A DNA stretch of 64,000 nucleotides from Sphingobacterium spiritivorum (GTDB lineage: Bacteria; Bacteroidota; Bacteroidia; Sphingobacteriales; Sphingobacteriaceae). Every line of letters begins with the position of its first letter. Position 1 is the stretch's first letter. A program made the position numbers and the translations under genes. This document shows positions 35,715 to 45,168 of the stretch, piece after piece. The notes under the pieces were generated by a model. It ran no database searches and had not been told where the DNA came from. It worked only from the letters and a program-made list of their open reading frames with translations. The stretch lies in assembly GCF_016724845.1 (NCBI RefSeq), contig NZ_CP068082.1, positions 2,542,001 through 2,606,000 of the forward strand, in the 5' to 3' direction.

Positions 35715-38700
35715 TTAAATAACAGGTTTAAGTGTATTGGTGGTGGCATAGAATAAATATCCTTCCACATCTTTATAGCCTATTTTACCTAGAAGATCCA
35801 TATAGATACGGACCTGATCCAAATGTTCCGGATGCTCCTGAAATGTAAATTTATAATCGATGACGGCTACAAAATTATCCTGAATCAGTATTTTGTCAGG
35901 ACGATAGACATGCCCGTCAGCACTCACAATAGATCTTTCCGAAAAATGCTGCTCTGCTTTACTCAATAACTCATTTAGCTGTTCATGTTGTAATACACGT
36001 GTTGCTTCCTGTTGGAACAGGATTTTTTCTTCCTCCATAATTGTTCCTTCCAGCAGGAGGCTGTCCAGATAGGATGGAAGCTCGGCCAAAGACTTTATAT
36101 CAGCGAGTATGGTATGAAGTATACTTCCTTGTCTTCCGGCCTGTCCAATATGAAGAACGTGAGCTGCATTTTTTTCCTCATGAGGAATATAGATATCCGA
36201 TAATCTGTCAGAAGTAGGGTAGGCATGCAAGCCGATCGTTTGCGGAGAATCCTGTTTTCTATCTGTACGGACAGGTTTTTCAACATTATACACGTCTTCA
36301 GATTCAAAATGCTCTGCTAAAACAAGCTGGAAAAGATCGCCGGTATTGCTTAGCTTTTTCAAATCTTTCTTTTCCTTGATGCCGATATACAGATAATCTT
36401 TTGCACGTGTGGTCGCCACATAGATCATGTTAAGTGCATCGATGTGGCTGTACAGGTTCTCTTCAAAGTAATAGTTTGCTACACTGGACTTTGCTAATTC
36501 ATCCTTGTACTTCAGTGGTATACTTTTCAGTGCCTCATAGGACGTGTTAACTGCGGGAACCCAGAATATTCCATTTGTCTTTCCACCCAGATCCAGGTTA
36601 CAGAATGGAATAAATACGGCACGGAAAGCGAGCCCTTTGGACTTGTGGATAGTCATGACCTGTACAGCATTTGCCGCATCAGGAGATGGCAATGTTTTTC
36701 GTACACCATCTTCTTCCCACCAATTCAGAAAACTTAATACCCCTTTTTCTCCCTGTTTTGTTGCATTTGCGGTAATATCCCGAAATGAAAGGAGGTAGGC
36801 CAGGTATTCCGGTTTCTGGTCCAGACCATATGCATGGATGATACGTTCCACCAGTTCCGGCAGAGGCAGTTGCATCCAGTTATTAGCTTCTTCGCATAAG
36901 CGTGGGGGAAGTATCCCTGAAAGCTGTGATAAGCTCTTTCCTTTGATGGTCAGGAATATATCAGGGTCAATTGCAATGTCCCGGATCTTATGATAAAGCG
37001 AAATACAATTGGCCTTATACAAAGATGTATTTTCATCATATCCTACCAGAATATACAGGGTGTTGATGATCAGTTTTATAGCTGTGCTGTTTGCTATCAT
37101 CAGCGCATCTCCTGATACAACGGGAATACCTGCAGCCATCAGCTCGTTGACAACGGACTCTGCCTCTCCATTGGTTCTCACCAGTACACACATCTCACTG
37201 TAGGTATAATGGAAATCCTGCTGTATACGTCGGATCTCTTCAATGGTATCCTTCAGTGCATATTCTCTGAATACGGAATCACTGAACATGCGTTCTTCTT
37301 CTTCCTGTTTACTGAATTTGCTGATTTTGATAATTCCTCCTTCGGGAGTTCTGGGAGTTGTATTCTGCCTTACATTTTCAAATATTGAATTGATAATATC
37401 GTGATATCCTTTGGCGACCCACCAGTCCAGAAGTTCGGTCTTTTCGGTTTCTGCAACTAATAAATTGAGTTTATCCTGCAGAAGACGGGGAAAGGAAGCG
37501 TACAGGAAGTTATTAAATTCAATAATAGCCGTGCTGCTTCTATGGTTATCCTCCAGATTGTCATCTACAATATGATGACTTCCCAAATCTGCTTTGGCTC
37601 CGCTTTCGAGTATGCTCCAGTCGCCATTGCGCCAGCGATAAATAGACTGCTTTGTATCGCCCACGATAAGATGATCTGTAAATTCTTCGCTGGGTGCAGA
37701 GATTGCATTCTGCACTAAGGATCTGAAACTCTTCCATTGTGAAACGGAAGTGTCCTGAAACTCATCAAACAGAAAATTGCGGTAGCGATTGCCTATTTTT
37801 TCCCATATAAAAGAAGGATTATCTCCGGCATCTTCCGTGATTCCGGTTAATAAATGCTGCGCATCGCTGATTAACAAGTTGCCACTTTCCTCCCGATATG
37901 CCCGCAGTAAGAGCGCAAGTTCCTGCATGAGACGGAGGTAGTACACATTGTTCTGGAATTGAGTGGCCAGAATATAGGATCCTTCTTCATGTTGAAAATA
38001 AGTGCACAGATCTTTTAATAACGGATTGATGGAATAGAAAGGACTGTTGTCAGTATTTTTCTGGAACCATTCTTCCGGTGTGTCAATCAGTTTATGAAGG
38101 GAGGAAATCTGACCAAAGTCTTTTTCTGTGATCCTTGTCAATTTCAACAGGGGATTGCGGGATTTACCTTTGAGGTCATCCGTTGAGAGATTACTGTCCC
38201 GGAATGCCTGCAAAACCGACTGCGCTTTTGAAACCAATGCCTCTTCGACAGACCTGATCTGCTGTTTGGTTAATTGTACATATTTCGAAAATTCCTTTTC
38301 TATATTTGAATAGCCAATTTCATTAAGCCCTGTCTCAAAATCAGCAAAGCGTTCTTTGAATATCTCGCGCGTAAGGCTCAGCAGTTCTCCCTTATAATTC
38401 CAGCTTTTGTCATTATCAATACGTTCTTTTGCAAGATCGACAATCCATTCTACCAGCTCCGGTTTATCATCTAATTCCAGATCCAGCCTGTTGACCAATT
38501 GATCCTGTACTTTGTCCAGATTCATTTCAAGACTATAAGCGGCATCAAGTCCCAGCTCAAATGCAAATCCACGAATTACCTTTTGCACGAAACCATCAAT
38601 AGTGCTGACGGAAAAATGGCTATAGTCATGCAGGATACGTCGGTATATTTTCTGTGCCCGATCCTGTAATTCTATATTGGAATACTGCGGATAGGCTTTT

Positions 38701-38942
38701 AAAAGCAGCTGTCTGTAGTTGTCAGTTCCGGGAGATGGGTCATTGTTTGCCAGTCCTTTTAATACATCCAGAATCCGGGTTTTCATCTCCTCCGTTGCTT
38801 TGTTCGTAAAGGTTACAGCTAATATTTCGCGATATTTATATTCGTGATGAAATAACAGCGTCAGATAGTGCACTGCAAGGCTGAATGTTTTACCTGATCC
38901 TGCTGAAGCTTTAAGTATTTTTAGAGGTAAGATCCCTGACAT
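35715..38942 (-). CDS. AddA-like UvrD/RecB-family helicase-nuclease
   Basis: A 1075-aa superfamily 1A helicase. Walker A ASAGSGKT is at residues 12-19 and AVTFTNKATEEMKTRI at about 43-58. The Walker B region is FDEFQDTS, followed by GDTKQSIYRWRNGD, MTIHKSKGLAF and YVATTRAKDYLYI. The C-terminal RecB-like nuclease retains PDKILIQDNFVAVIDYKF with the DYK motif. With the downstream gene it makes a helicase-nuclease that resects double-strand ends for recombination. No recognisable promoter was found upstream; rpsP is divergent. Confidence 0.92.
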   Translation of the reverse strand: MSGILPLKILKASAGSGKTFSLAVHYLTLLFHHEYKYREILAVTFTNKATEEMKTRILDVLKGLANNDPSPGTDNYRQLLLKAYPQYSNIELQDRAQKIYRRILHDYSHFSVSTIDGFVQKVIRGFAFELGLDAAYSLEMNLDKVQDQLVNRLDLELDDKPELVEWIVDLAKERIDNDKSWNYKGELLSLTREIFKERFADFETGLNEIGYSNIEKEFSKYVQLTKQQIRSVEEALVSKAQSVLQAFRDSNLSTDDLKGKSRNPLLKLTRITEKDFGQISSLHKLIDTPEEWFQKNTDNSPFYSINPLLKDLCTYFQHEEGSYILATQFQNNVYYLRLMQELALLLRAYREESGNLLISDAQHLLTGITEDAGDNPSFIWEKIGNRYRNFLFDEFQDTSVSQWKSFRSLVQNAISAPSEEFTDHLIVGDTKQSIYRWRNGDWSILESGAKADLGSHHIVDDNLEDNHRSSTAIIEFNNFLYASFPRLLQDKLNLLVAETEKTELLDWWVAKGYHDIINSIFENVRQNTTPRTPEGGIIKISKFSKQEEEERMFSDSVFREYALKDTIEEIRRIQQDFHYTYSEMCVLVRTNGEAESVVNELMAAGIPVVSGDALMIANSTAIKLIINTLYILVGYDENTSLYKANCISLYHKIRDIAIDPDIFLTIKGKSLSQLSGILPPRLCEEANNWMQLPLPELVERIIHAYGLDQKPEYLAYLLSFRDITANATKQGEKGVLSFLNWWEEDGVRKTLPSPDAANAVQVMTIHKSKGLAFRAVFIPFCNLDLGGKTNGIFWVPAVNTSYEALKSIPLKYKDELAKSSVANYYFEENLYSHIDALNMIYVATTRAKDYLYIGIKEKKDLKKLSNTGDLFQLVLAEHFESEDVYNVEKPVRTDRKQDSPQTIGLHAYPTSDRLSDIYIPHEEKNAAHVLHIGQAGRQGSILHTILADIKSLAELPSYLDSLLLEGTIMEEEKILFQQEATRVLQHEQLNELLSKAEQHFSERSIVSADGHVYRPDKILIQDNFVAVIDYKFTFQEHPEHLDQVRIYMDLLGKIGYKDVEGYLFYATTNTLKPVI

Positions 38943-39088
38943 AAATAAAATGCATATGTTTTACAAAGGATGAAGTTACATATTATTTGGCAAGAGCCCT
39001 TCTCCTAATCAAAAAGTAAGACCGCAATTCGTTTATGAAGATTCTATAGTCTGAAGACAGTTGAATTTAATCCCTTGATTAGATAAGA

Positions 39089-39120
39089 GTTGACAATCCG
39101 GAATAATCTTTTTATCTTTG
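39089..39120 (+). promoter_or_regulatory. Promoter of rpsP
   Basis: The -33 element GTTG (39089-39092) and -7 element TATCTTTG (39113-39120) are spaced by 20 bases. Predicted transcription starts near 39126, giving a leader of about 50 nt. Confidence 0.75.
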
Positions 39121-39178
39121 CGTCCCCTCTTACATACAGTACGGGGGATATGTTGAATACATAAAACAAAATTAAAAC

Positions 39179-39718
39179 ATGGCAACTAAAATCAGATTGC
39201 AAAGACATGGTAAAAAAGGAAAACCTTTTTACCACGTAGTAGTAGCAGATTCACGTGCACCACGTGATGGTAAATTCATCGAACGTCTTGGTTCTTACAA
39301 CCCTAACACAAATCCTGCAACAATCGTTTTGGATTTCGAAAAAGCGTTAGATTGGATGAACAAAGGTGCTCAACCTACTGATACTGCTCGCGCTATCCTT
39401 TCTTACAAAGGTGTATTGTACAAAAAACACTTAGAAGGTGGTGTGAAAAAAGGTGCTTTCGATGAAGCAAAAGCTGAAGAACTATTCGCAGAATGGTCTA
39501 AAGAAAAAACTGCTAAAATCGATGGTAAAAAAGATAGCCTGACTTCTTCTAAAGAAGAAGCTAAGAAAGCTGCATTAGCCGCTGAAGCTAAGAAAAAAGC
39601 TGACAAAGCAGCTGCTATCGCTGCAAAAAACACTCCTGCAGTAGAAGAATCTGCTGAAGAAGTGGAAGCACCAGAAGCTACTGAAGGCGCTGAAAACACT
39701 GAAGAAACTGAAGGATAA
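39179..39718 (+). CDS. rpsP: 30S ribosomal protein S16
   Basis: S16 is a small-subunit assembly protein. Residues 1-80 carry the family core ([54 protein letters not shown]). The protein is 179 aa, about twice the usual 80-90, because of a C-terminal Ala/Lys/Glu-rich tail, predicted helical or disordered, as is known for Bacteroidota S16. The ATG at 39179 fits the start [11 protein letters not shown]. rimM follows after a strong terminator. trmD and rplS, often in the same operon elsewhere, are not here. Confidence 0.97.
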   Translation: MATKIRLQRHGKKGKPFYHVVVADSRAPRDGKFIERLGSYNPNTNPATIVLDFEKALDWMNKGAQPTDTARAILSYKGVLYKKHLEGGVKKGAFDEAKAEELFAEWSKEKTAKIDGKKDSLTSSKEEAKKAALAAEAKKKADKAAAIAAKNTPAVEESAEEVEAPEATEGAENTEETEG

Positions 39719-39742
39719 TCACATATCACGAAGTAAAAAATT

Positions 39743-39773
39743 AAGCCGTCCCGGTTTTCGGGACGGCTTTTTT
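39743..39773 (+). terminator. Terminator of rpsP
   Basis: AAGCCGTCCCG pairs perfectly with CGGGACGGCTT over a short T-rich loop, followed by a T run. Confidence 0.95.
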
Positions 39774-39832
39774 GTAAAAGATGGAATCGGATAGTCCGTC
39801 TGAATCTTTATTTTTATATTTTACCTTACATC

Positions 39833-40357
39833 ATGACCATAGATCAGAGTTTTTATATTGGATACATCAGCAAGACAAGAGGACTGAAGGGAGAGCTGCA
39901 GCTGTTTTTTGAATTTGAAGATTATCAGGATCTGGATATTGATGTACTTTTTGTGGAGATCAATAAGAAGCTTGTACCCTACTTTGTAGAAAATATCAAG
40001 TTACAATCCAATAGTACAGCCTATCTCAATCTTGAAGATGTAGATCATATTGATAAAGCACAGCCTCTGGTACATAAAAAACTGTACCTTCCTAATGATA
40101 AGATGCCTGAGCGTGATCCTGATGATTTCAGGCTGACTGATCTCAAAGGCTTTCTGGTTATTGACGAAGTACATGGTGAACTGGGAGAGATCGTGGAAGT
40201 TCAGGAATTGCCTCAGCAATTTATCGCAAGGGTTGATTTTAACGGAAAAGAGCTGATGTTTCCGTTAAATGATGATCTGATACTGGGGATTGATCCTGAA
40301 GAAGAGATTATTGAAGTAGATCTGCCCGAAGGCTTGGTCGAACTATATAGCGAATAA
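39833..40357 (+). CDS. rimM: Ribosome maturation factor RimM
   Basis: A 174-aa 16S processing and 30S maturation factor that binds S19. The N-terminal domain starts YIGYISKTRGLKGELQLFFE (about 8-27), as in RimM, and the C-terminal PRC-barrel shows LKGFLVIDEVHGELGEIVEV and ELMFPLNDDLILGIDPEEEIIEVDLPEGL. It lies downstream of rpsP as in many bacteria but is separated by a terminator, so its expression depends on readthrough or its own weak promoter (the TTATATTTT region before the ATG). Confidence 0.95.
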   Translation: MTIDQSFYIGYISKTRGLKGELQLFFEFEDYQDLDIDVLFVEINKKLVPYFVENIKLQSNSTAYLNLEDVDHIDKAQPLVHKKLYLPNDKMPERDPDDFRLTDLKGFLVIDEVHGELGEIVEVQELPQQFIARVDFNGKELMFPLNDDLILGIDPEEEIIEVDLPEGLVELYSE

Positions 40358-40360
40358 GAA

Positions 40361-40390
40361 AAAGCTGCTCTTTTCAGAGTAGCTTTCTCT
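40361..40390 (+). terminator. Terminator after rimM
   Basis: AAAGCT-G-CTCT pairs with AGAG-T-AGCTTT around a TTTC loop (one wobble pair). It is followed by a short pyrimidine stretch rather than a full T run. Confidence 0.7.
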
Positions 40391-40435
40391 ATTTATATTC
40401 GGGAGCCAAAACTGAATTTACTGCAATCCTGTATT

Positions 40436-41278
40436 ATGAAGTATATCCTTTTATTGCTTTTACCTTTCTTTATCGGATCGTGTACCGAAACAATCCAGCT
40501 CCAGCCGGGGAATTATCAAATGACATGCGGATATAAAGAGTCTGTCTATAAGGCTATGAAAAAGACAGATAGGGGAAGTGTAGGTTGTAACGTTGCCTGT
40601 GATCATGAAATTTATCATCGTTCTTTTCTTGCGCTCAATAAGGATAAAACTTTCGTACTGGCCATCGAGGATGTACTTATGCACGGGAATTATGAATTGG
40701 TAAAGAATAAAGTTAAGCTGAAAGATAGAGATGGATCAGAATTAATTTTGGAGATCAAGGAGCAGCAACCGGATTGTATTCAGCTTTTGGGTGTTTTTGA
40801 TGAGATTAGCAGCCGCGCAATATCAGCAAATGAACGTCTGTATTTTAATTTTACTTTAGATAGTACCCAATCCGTTGAGACGGATAGTAAATTTACATAC
40901 GAAGTCAATACATGGAGAATAGCTCCGATGGACAGCGAATCTGATGCTGAAATCAAGAAAAGATTATTGAATAACCTGGATTACGTCTGTGCATATGTTC
41001 AGCATGTACTTAATTCAGGCGTTTATCACGGATACAAAATGGACGGAATCCCCACTCCGTTGCGTTATCTCGAAAATGGTATTGTACTCCGCGAATGGGA
41101 TAATGTACCGCAGAGCTGGAAAGATATCTTTTATGATGAGTCTGATGCATACAGAGCTTATGAGATGATGTATGAAACATTTAAGAATACGGAGGCCAAC
41201 CGATATAAAAGATCGGGTCTTCTGGTGGTTTTCTATTACCTGAAAGATCTCCGGAATGCCCTAAGTGACAAACAATAA
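40436..41278 (+). CDS. Lipoprotein of unknown function
   Basis: A 280-aa protein with a short lipoprotein signal (Cys16, FIGSC) followed by TETIQLQPGNYQMTCGYKES. The first half (to about 145) resembles a small beta-barrel or copper-resistance-like lipoprotein layout with FLALNKDKTFVLAIEDVLMHGNYELVKNKVKL. The second half is helical with many acidic and aromatic residues (IKKRLLNNLDYVCAYVQHVLNSG). Several Cys residues occur (Cys31, 49, 53) that might form a disulfide or bind metal. No specific family was recognised. It is a single gene between rimM and the SAM riboswitch. Confidence 0.8.
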   Translation: MKYILLLLLPFFIGSCTETIQLQPGNYQMTCGYKESVYKAMKKTDRGSVGCNVACDHEIYHRSFLALNKDKTFVLAIEDVLMHGNYELVKNKVKLKDRDGSELILEIKEQQPDCIQLLGVFDEISSRAISANERLYFNFTLDSTQSVETDSKFTYEVNTWRIAPMDSESDAEIKKRLLNNLDYVCAYVQHVLNSGVYHGYKMDGIPTPLRYLENGIVLREWDNVPQSWKDIFYDESDAYRAYEMMYETFKNTEANRYKRSGLLVVFYYLKDLRNALSDKQ

Positions 41279-41346
41279 ATAGAGATAAGTGGCAGGTTTT
41301 ACTTTTTTAATTTTGACTTTTCACTTTGAATATCGATATTAGCTAC

Positions 41347-41451
41347 GCTTATAGAGAAAGGCAGAGGGACTAGACCCAATGAAGCCTTGGCAACCTGTCT
41401 TGGAGACAAGGTGCTACATTCTACCCCAACTAACAAAAGGGAAAGATAAGC
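41347..41451 (+). promoter_or_regulatory. SAM-I (S-box) riboswitch upstream of metF
   Basis: The conserved SAM-I core is visible: GGCAGAGGGAC, then GACCC, AATGAAGCC and TTGGCAACC, with AAGGTGCTACATTCTACC in the second half. P1 is GCTTAT (41347-41352) with ATAAGC (41446-41451). SAM-I aptamers normally repress methionine genes when SAM is abundant, and metF lies 110 bases downstream. No typical terminator follows. Instead 41352-41360 is complementary to 41474-41482, which could be the switching partner. A second hairpin, CAACATG (41526-41532) with CATGTTG (41539-41545), lies just before the start codon. Confidence 0.93.
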
Positions 41452-41561
41452 GGAAACACTGAATACCTGGTGTCTTTCTCTACGAGCCTTCATACATTAT
41501 TTTATTATTGAAATTAAAAAAGTGTCAACATGAATGAACATGTTGAAGTTTGGCTGGCTAA

Positions 41562-42518
41562 ATGAAAATTATTGACCATATTCAAAACGCTAAAGGTAAA
41601 ACCTTGTTTTCCTTTGAGTTACTGCCCCCTGCAAAAGGACAGAGCATACAGAGTATATATAAAACCATGGACGAGTTGATGGAATTCAAACCTCCGTTTA
41701 TAGATGTCACCTACCATCGCGAAGATTACCTGTATAAAGAACATGCAAACGGACTGCTGGAAAGAGTATCTTACCGTAAGCGTCCGGGAACAGTAGCGAT
41801 CTGTGCTGCTATTATGAATAAATATAAGGTAGATGCTGTTCCTCACCTTATTTGTGGCGGATTTACGAAAGAGGAAACTGAAAATGCATTGATTGATCTC
41901 AATTTTCTGGGCATTGATAATGTGCTGGTGCTCCGCGGAGATGCACGGCGGGGAGATGCAGATTTTATCCCGACAGAAGGAGGACACTCTTTTGCGACAG
42001 ATTTGCTGGAGCAGGTGGCTAATATGAATCAGGGCAGATATCTGCATGAGGATATCGAAACTTCAGAGAAGACCAATTTCTGTATAGGTGTTGCCGGGTA
42101 TCCGGAGAAACATTTTGAAAGCCCCAACTTTAATACGGATTTCAAATTTCTAAAGAAAAAGATAGAGATGGGTGCCGAGTTTATTGTAACCCAAATGTTT
42201 TTTAACGTTCAGAAATACAAAGATTTTGTTATCAAATGTCGGGAGCATGATATTAATGTCCCTATTATTCCGGGTTTGAAACCTATTACTTCCAAGAAAC
42301 AGCTGGTGACGTTACCGCGTGTCTTTCATCTGGATATTCCTGAAGAACTTAGTGATGCCATAGCTGATTGTCATACTAATGCCGATGTAAGGCAGGTAGG
42401 ACAGGAATGGCTGGTGCAACAATGTAAGGAACTGATCGAATTCGGAGCTCCGGTGCTTCACTTCTATACGATGAGTAATCCTGGGCCTACCAAAAAGATT
42501 GTAGAACAATTGTTTTAA
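41562..42518 (+). CDS. metF: 5,10-methylenetetrahydrofolate reductase
   Basis: A 318-aa flavoprotein reducing methylene-THF to methyl-THF, the methyl donor for methionine synthesis. The barrel motifs are FSFELLPPAKG near 16-26 with the catalytic-type Glu, PFIDVTYH, CAAIMNKYKVDAVPHLICGG, DNVLVLRGDARRGD and GAEFIVTQMFF. The SAM riboswitch upstream fits feedback by the end product of the pathway. No metH or other methionine gene is adjacent. The gene converges on a small beta-barrel gene with a hairpin between them. Confidence 0.97.
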   Translation: MKIIDHIQNAKGKTLFSFELLPPAKGQSIQSIYKTMDELMEFKPPFIDVTYHREDYLYKEHANGLLERVSYRKRPGTVAICAAIMNKYKVDAVPHLICGGFTKEETENALIDLNFLGIDNVLVLRGDARRGDADFIPTEGGHSFATDLLEQVANMNQGRYLHEDIETSEKTNFCIGVAGYPEKHFESPNFNTDFKFLKKKIEMGAEFIVTQMFFNVQKYKDFVIKCREHDINVPIIPGLKPITSKKQLVTLPRVFHLDIPEELSDAIADCHTNADVRQVGQEWLVQQCKELIEFGAPVLHFYTMSNPGPTKKIVEQLF

Positions 42519-42542
42519 ATGCGTTTTAAATCAACAAATGAG

Positions 42543-42572
42543 AAGGCCTGCATAATATGAATATACAGGCCT
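42543..42572. terminator. Hairpin between convergent metF and beta-barrel genes
   Basis: AAGGCCTG (42543-42550) pairs with CAGGCCTT (42565-42572) across a 14-base A/T loop. There is no strong T run, so it is a weak or bidirectional terminator. Confidence 0.5.
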
Positions 42573-42597
42573 TGCTCGTTAAATAGGGTGCTGGGGG

Positions 42598-43185
42598 TTA
42601 AAAGATATATTTGAGTCCGAATTTGACTCCGTTTTGAAATCCTGAATTCACACCGATGTTAAAGTCATTTGCTGTTTCTCCATCCTTAGGTTTCACCGCT
42701 GACCAGCCAACCAGTCCGAAGGATGCTTCTATTGAAAAGTGACTGCTCATAAAATAATCTATCCCGGGAGATAACTGTACACCGTATCCGGTGAATTTGA
42801 TGTCTGTTTTGACTCCATTTGCGTCAATGCTATTTTTGCCGAAGGTCAGAGGAACTGCTGCCTGACCAAAAATTAAAAAGTTGTCCGTGATACCCCAATA
42901 TTTCCGGGCCAATGGTTGTACAATGAATGCCTCTTCTTTGCCGACAACATCAGGGACAGTTTTATCTTTCTGCCCTAAATATCCTACCCCCAGACCAATT
43001 GCAGTCGTAGGTGCAACGAATGTACCCACAACCGGAAGTACACTATAATGCTGGATATTACCATCCGATTGAGTAGAATAACCTGCTTCACCCATGATAA
43101 ACCATTTTCCTTTGAATCCCTGAGCCTGAACAGCTGTGTTACCGATTAGTAACATTGCAATAATTGAGAATAATAACTTTTTCAT
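42598..43185 (-). CDS. Small outer membrane beta-barrel protein
   Basis: A 195-aa exported protein with a signal peptide ending AVQAQ (about residue 22). The body alternates hydrophobic and polar residues, for example FKGKWFIMGEAGYSTQSDG, AIGLGVGYLGQKD and the C-terminal FQNGVKFGLKYIF with a terminal aromatic residue. This matches an eight-stranded OmpA/PorT-like barrel. The ATG at 43185 was chosen because upstream residues from 43227 would precede the signal peptide. A -7 element TAGATTTG lies 27 bases upstream. The specific role is unknown. Confidence 0.85.
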   Translation of the reverse strand: MKKLLFSIIAMLLIGNTAVQAQGFKGKWFIMGEAGYSTQSDGNIQHYSVLPVVGTFVAPTTAIGLGVGYLGQKDKTVPDVVGKEEAFIVQPLARKYWGITDNFLIFGQAAVPLTFGKNSIDANGVKTDIKFTGYGVQLSPGIDYFMSSHFSIEASFGLVGWSAVKPKDGETANDFNIGVNSGFQNGVKFGLKYIF

Positions 43186-43211
43186 AGCATATAATATTTG
43201 TTTAACTACTT

Positions 43212-43219
43212 CAAATCTA
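43212..43219 (-). promoter_or_regulatory. Probable -7 element for the small beta-barrel gene
   Basis: On the minus strand TAGATTTG matches TAnnTTTG, 26 bases before the ATG at 43185. A -33 element is not apparent. Confidence 0.45.
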
Positions 43220-43326
43220 AGTAGCACAGGAGCTTAAAAATATGATCGGAATCAGGAATTAAAATAAGTGCAGAGACAATTTTGTATTTTGGAAAAGGGA
43301 AGAGAATAATGCAGATAGGTAGCATG

Positions 43327-43367
43327 AAAAAGTCCTGTTCTTCTTTCGCAGAACAGGACTTTTTTTT
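43327..43367 (-). terminator. Terminator of glnS
   Basis: A 14-bp stem (AAAAAGTCCTGTTC with GAACAGGACTTTTT) with a 10-base loop lies 20 bases beyond the glnS stop on the minus strand and ends in T residues. It has T runs on both sides. Confidence 0.88.
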
Positions 43368-43386
43368 AAAAAATGTGAAGATATGG

Positions 43387-45057
43387 TTATCCTTTTTTGA
43401 CTTCTTTTGCCCAGGAGTCTTTGAGGGTAACGGTACGGTTAAATACCAGCTGATCCTTAGTGGAACGGGTATCTAATGTATAATATCCCAATCGGATAAA
43501 CTGATAGCCTTTGCCTAATTCTGCATTTGCCATATCAGGCTCTAAGTAAGCTTTAGGAATAATTTTAAGGCTGTCTGTATTGATGGTAGATTTGAAGTCC
43601 TCTTCTGCAGCAGGATTTTCTACATTAAACAGACGGTCGTATAGTCTTACCTCAGCTTCTTTTGCATGTGGTACAGATACCCAATGAATCGTTCCTTTTA
43701 CTTTAAGGCCACTTGTATCTTCTCCGGATTTTGAGTTTGGAATATAGTTACAGTGAATTTCTGTTATATGACCATTTTCATCCTTCACAAAATCATGGCA
43801 TTCCACGATATAAGCATGTTTAAGGCGTACAGATAATCCCGGTCCTAAACGGAAGAATTTCTTTGGAGCATTTTCCATAAAATCCTCACGTTCTATCCAC
43901 AGCTCTTTGCTGAACGGAATTTTACGTGAACCCTCCCCGCCTTCTGCTTCCGGATTATTTTCTCCTTCCAGTTCTTCTACCTGTCCATCAGGATAGTTGG
44001 TGATAATCATTTTGACAGGATCTAAAACTGCCATTCGGCGCCATGCTGTCTTATTCAGATCTTCACGGATACAGAATTCCAACAGACTTACATCGATAAT
44101 ATTCTCGCGTTTAGCAATACCGATTCGCTCACAGAAATCTACAATACTAGCAGGTGTATAGCCGCGACGACGCAGACCGCTGATCGTCGGCATACGCGGA
44201 TCGTCCCATCCTTCAACATGCTTTTCATTTACCAGTTGAAGTAATTTACGCTTACTCATAACCGTGTAATTCAGGTTCAGTCGTGCAAATTCATACTGTT
44301 TTGAAGGATAAATCTCCAATTTGTCTATACACCAGTCATACAAAGGACGGTGAGGAATAAACTCCAGTGTACATAGTGAGTGTGTAATCTTTTCGATCGC
44401 ATCACTTTGTCCGTGTGCAAAGTCATACATGGGATAGATCGGCCATGTATTGCCTGTACGGTGATGATCTGCAAATTTGATACGATACAGAAGCGGATCA
44501 CGCATATGCATATTCGGGCTGGCAAGATCAATCTTCGCACGTAATACTTTTTCACCTTCTTTATATTTTCCGGCTCTCATCTCTTCAAAGAGTGTGATGT
44601 TTTCCTCTACCGTACGATCCCGATAAGGGGTAGGTACTCCGGGCTCGGTAGGTGTGCCTTTTGCTGCAGCTATTTCTTCAGCAGTGCTGTCATCTACATA
44701 AGCCAATCCTTTTCTGATCAGCTCGAGTGCAAAATCATAAAGTTGCTGGAAGTAATCGGAGGTATATAGTTCCTGGTTCCATTGAAAACCAAGCCATTGG
44801 ATGTCTTTTTTAATACTTTCTACATACTCTGTGTCTTCAGTCACAGGGTTAGTGTCGTCAAAGCGAAGGTTTGTTTTTCCATTATACTTCTTTGCCAATC
44901 CGAAATTCAGACAGATGGATTTAGCATGTCCGATATGAAGGTAACCATTCGGCTCAGGAGGGAATCGGGTCAATACACGACCATCGTGCTTGCCTGTACG
45001 AAGATCCTCCTCAACGATCTCTTCAATAAAATTTAATGATTTTACTTCATTTTCCAT
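43387..45057 (-). CDS. glnS: Glutaminyl-tRNA synthetase
   Basis: A 556-aa class I synthetase charging tRNA-Gln. The HIGH motif lies in [15 protein letters not shown] (about 33-47), with RFDDTNP following near 63. The KMSKS-type motif is VMSKRKL near 266. The anticodon-binding beta-barrels make up the C-terminal part ([42 protein letters not shown]). The length agrees with GlnS rather than the shorter GltX. A -7-like TAACTTTG lies only four bases before the ATG. Confidence 0.97.
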   Translation of the reverse strand: MENEVKSLNFIEEIVEEDLRTGKHDGRVLTRFPPEPNGYLHIGHAKSICLNFGLAKKYNGKTNLRFDDTNPVTEDTEYVESIKKDIQWLGFQWNQELYTSDYFQQLYDFALELIRKGLAYVDDSTAEEIAAAKGTPTEPGVPTPYRDRTVEENITLFEEMRAGKYKEGEKVLRAKIDLASPNMHMRDPLLYRIKFADHHRTGNTWPIYPMYDFAHGQSDAIEKITHSLCTLEFIPHRPLYDWCIDKLEIYPSKQYEFARLNLNYTVMSKRKLLQLVNEKHVEGWDDPRMPTISGLRRRGYTPASIVDFCERIGIAKRENIIDVSLLEFCIREDLNKTAWRRMAVLDPVKMIITNYPDGQVEELEGENNPEAEGGEGSRKIPFSKELWIEREDFMENAPKKFFRLGPGLSVRLKHAYIVECHDFVKDENGHITEIHCNYIPNSKSGEDTSGLKVKGTIHWVSVPHAKEAEVRLYDRLFNVENPAAEEDFKSTINTDSLKIIPKAYLEPDMANAELGKGYQFIRLGYYTLDTRSTKDQLVFNRTVTLKDSWAKEVKKG

Positions 45058-45061
45058 GTTA

Positions 45062-45069
45062 CAAAGTTA
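45062..45069 (-). promoter_or_regulatory. -7-like element abutting the glnS start
   Basis: On the minus strand TAACTTTG matches TAnnTTTG and ends four bases before the ATG. If used, the transcript would start at or beside the start codon. No -33 element was seen, so it may be chance. Confidence 0.3.
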
Positions 45070-45168
45070 GCTATTAAGCATGATATTTTTATATGCTAAT
45101 CACAGCACATAAGACGCGTATTTCAAAGGTTTTCCTATCTTTAATTCCTTAATTGACAAGTATTGATT

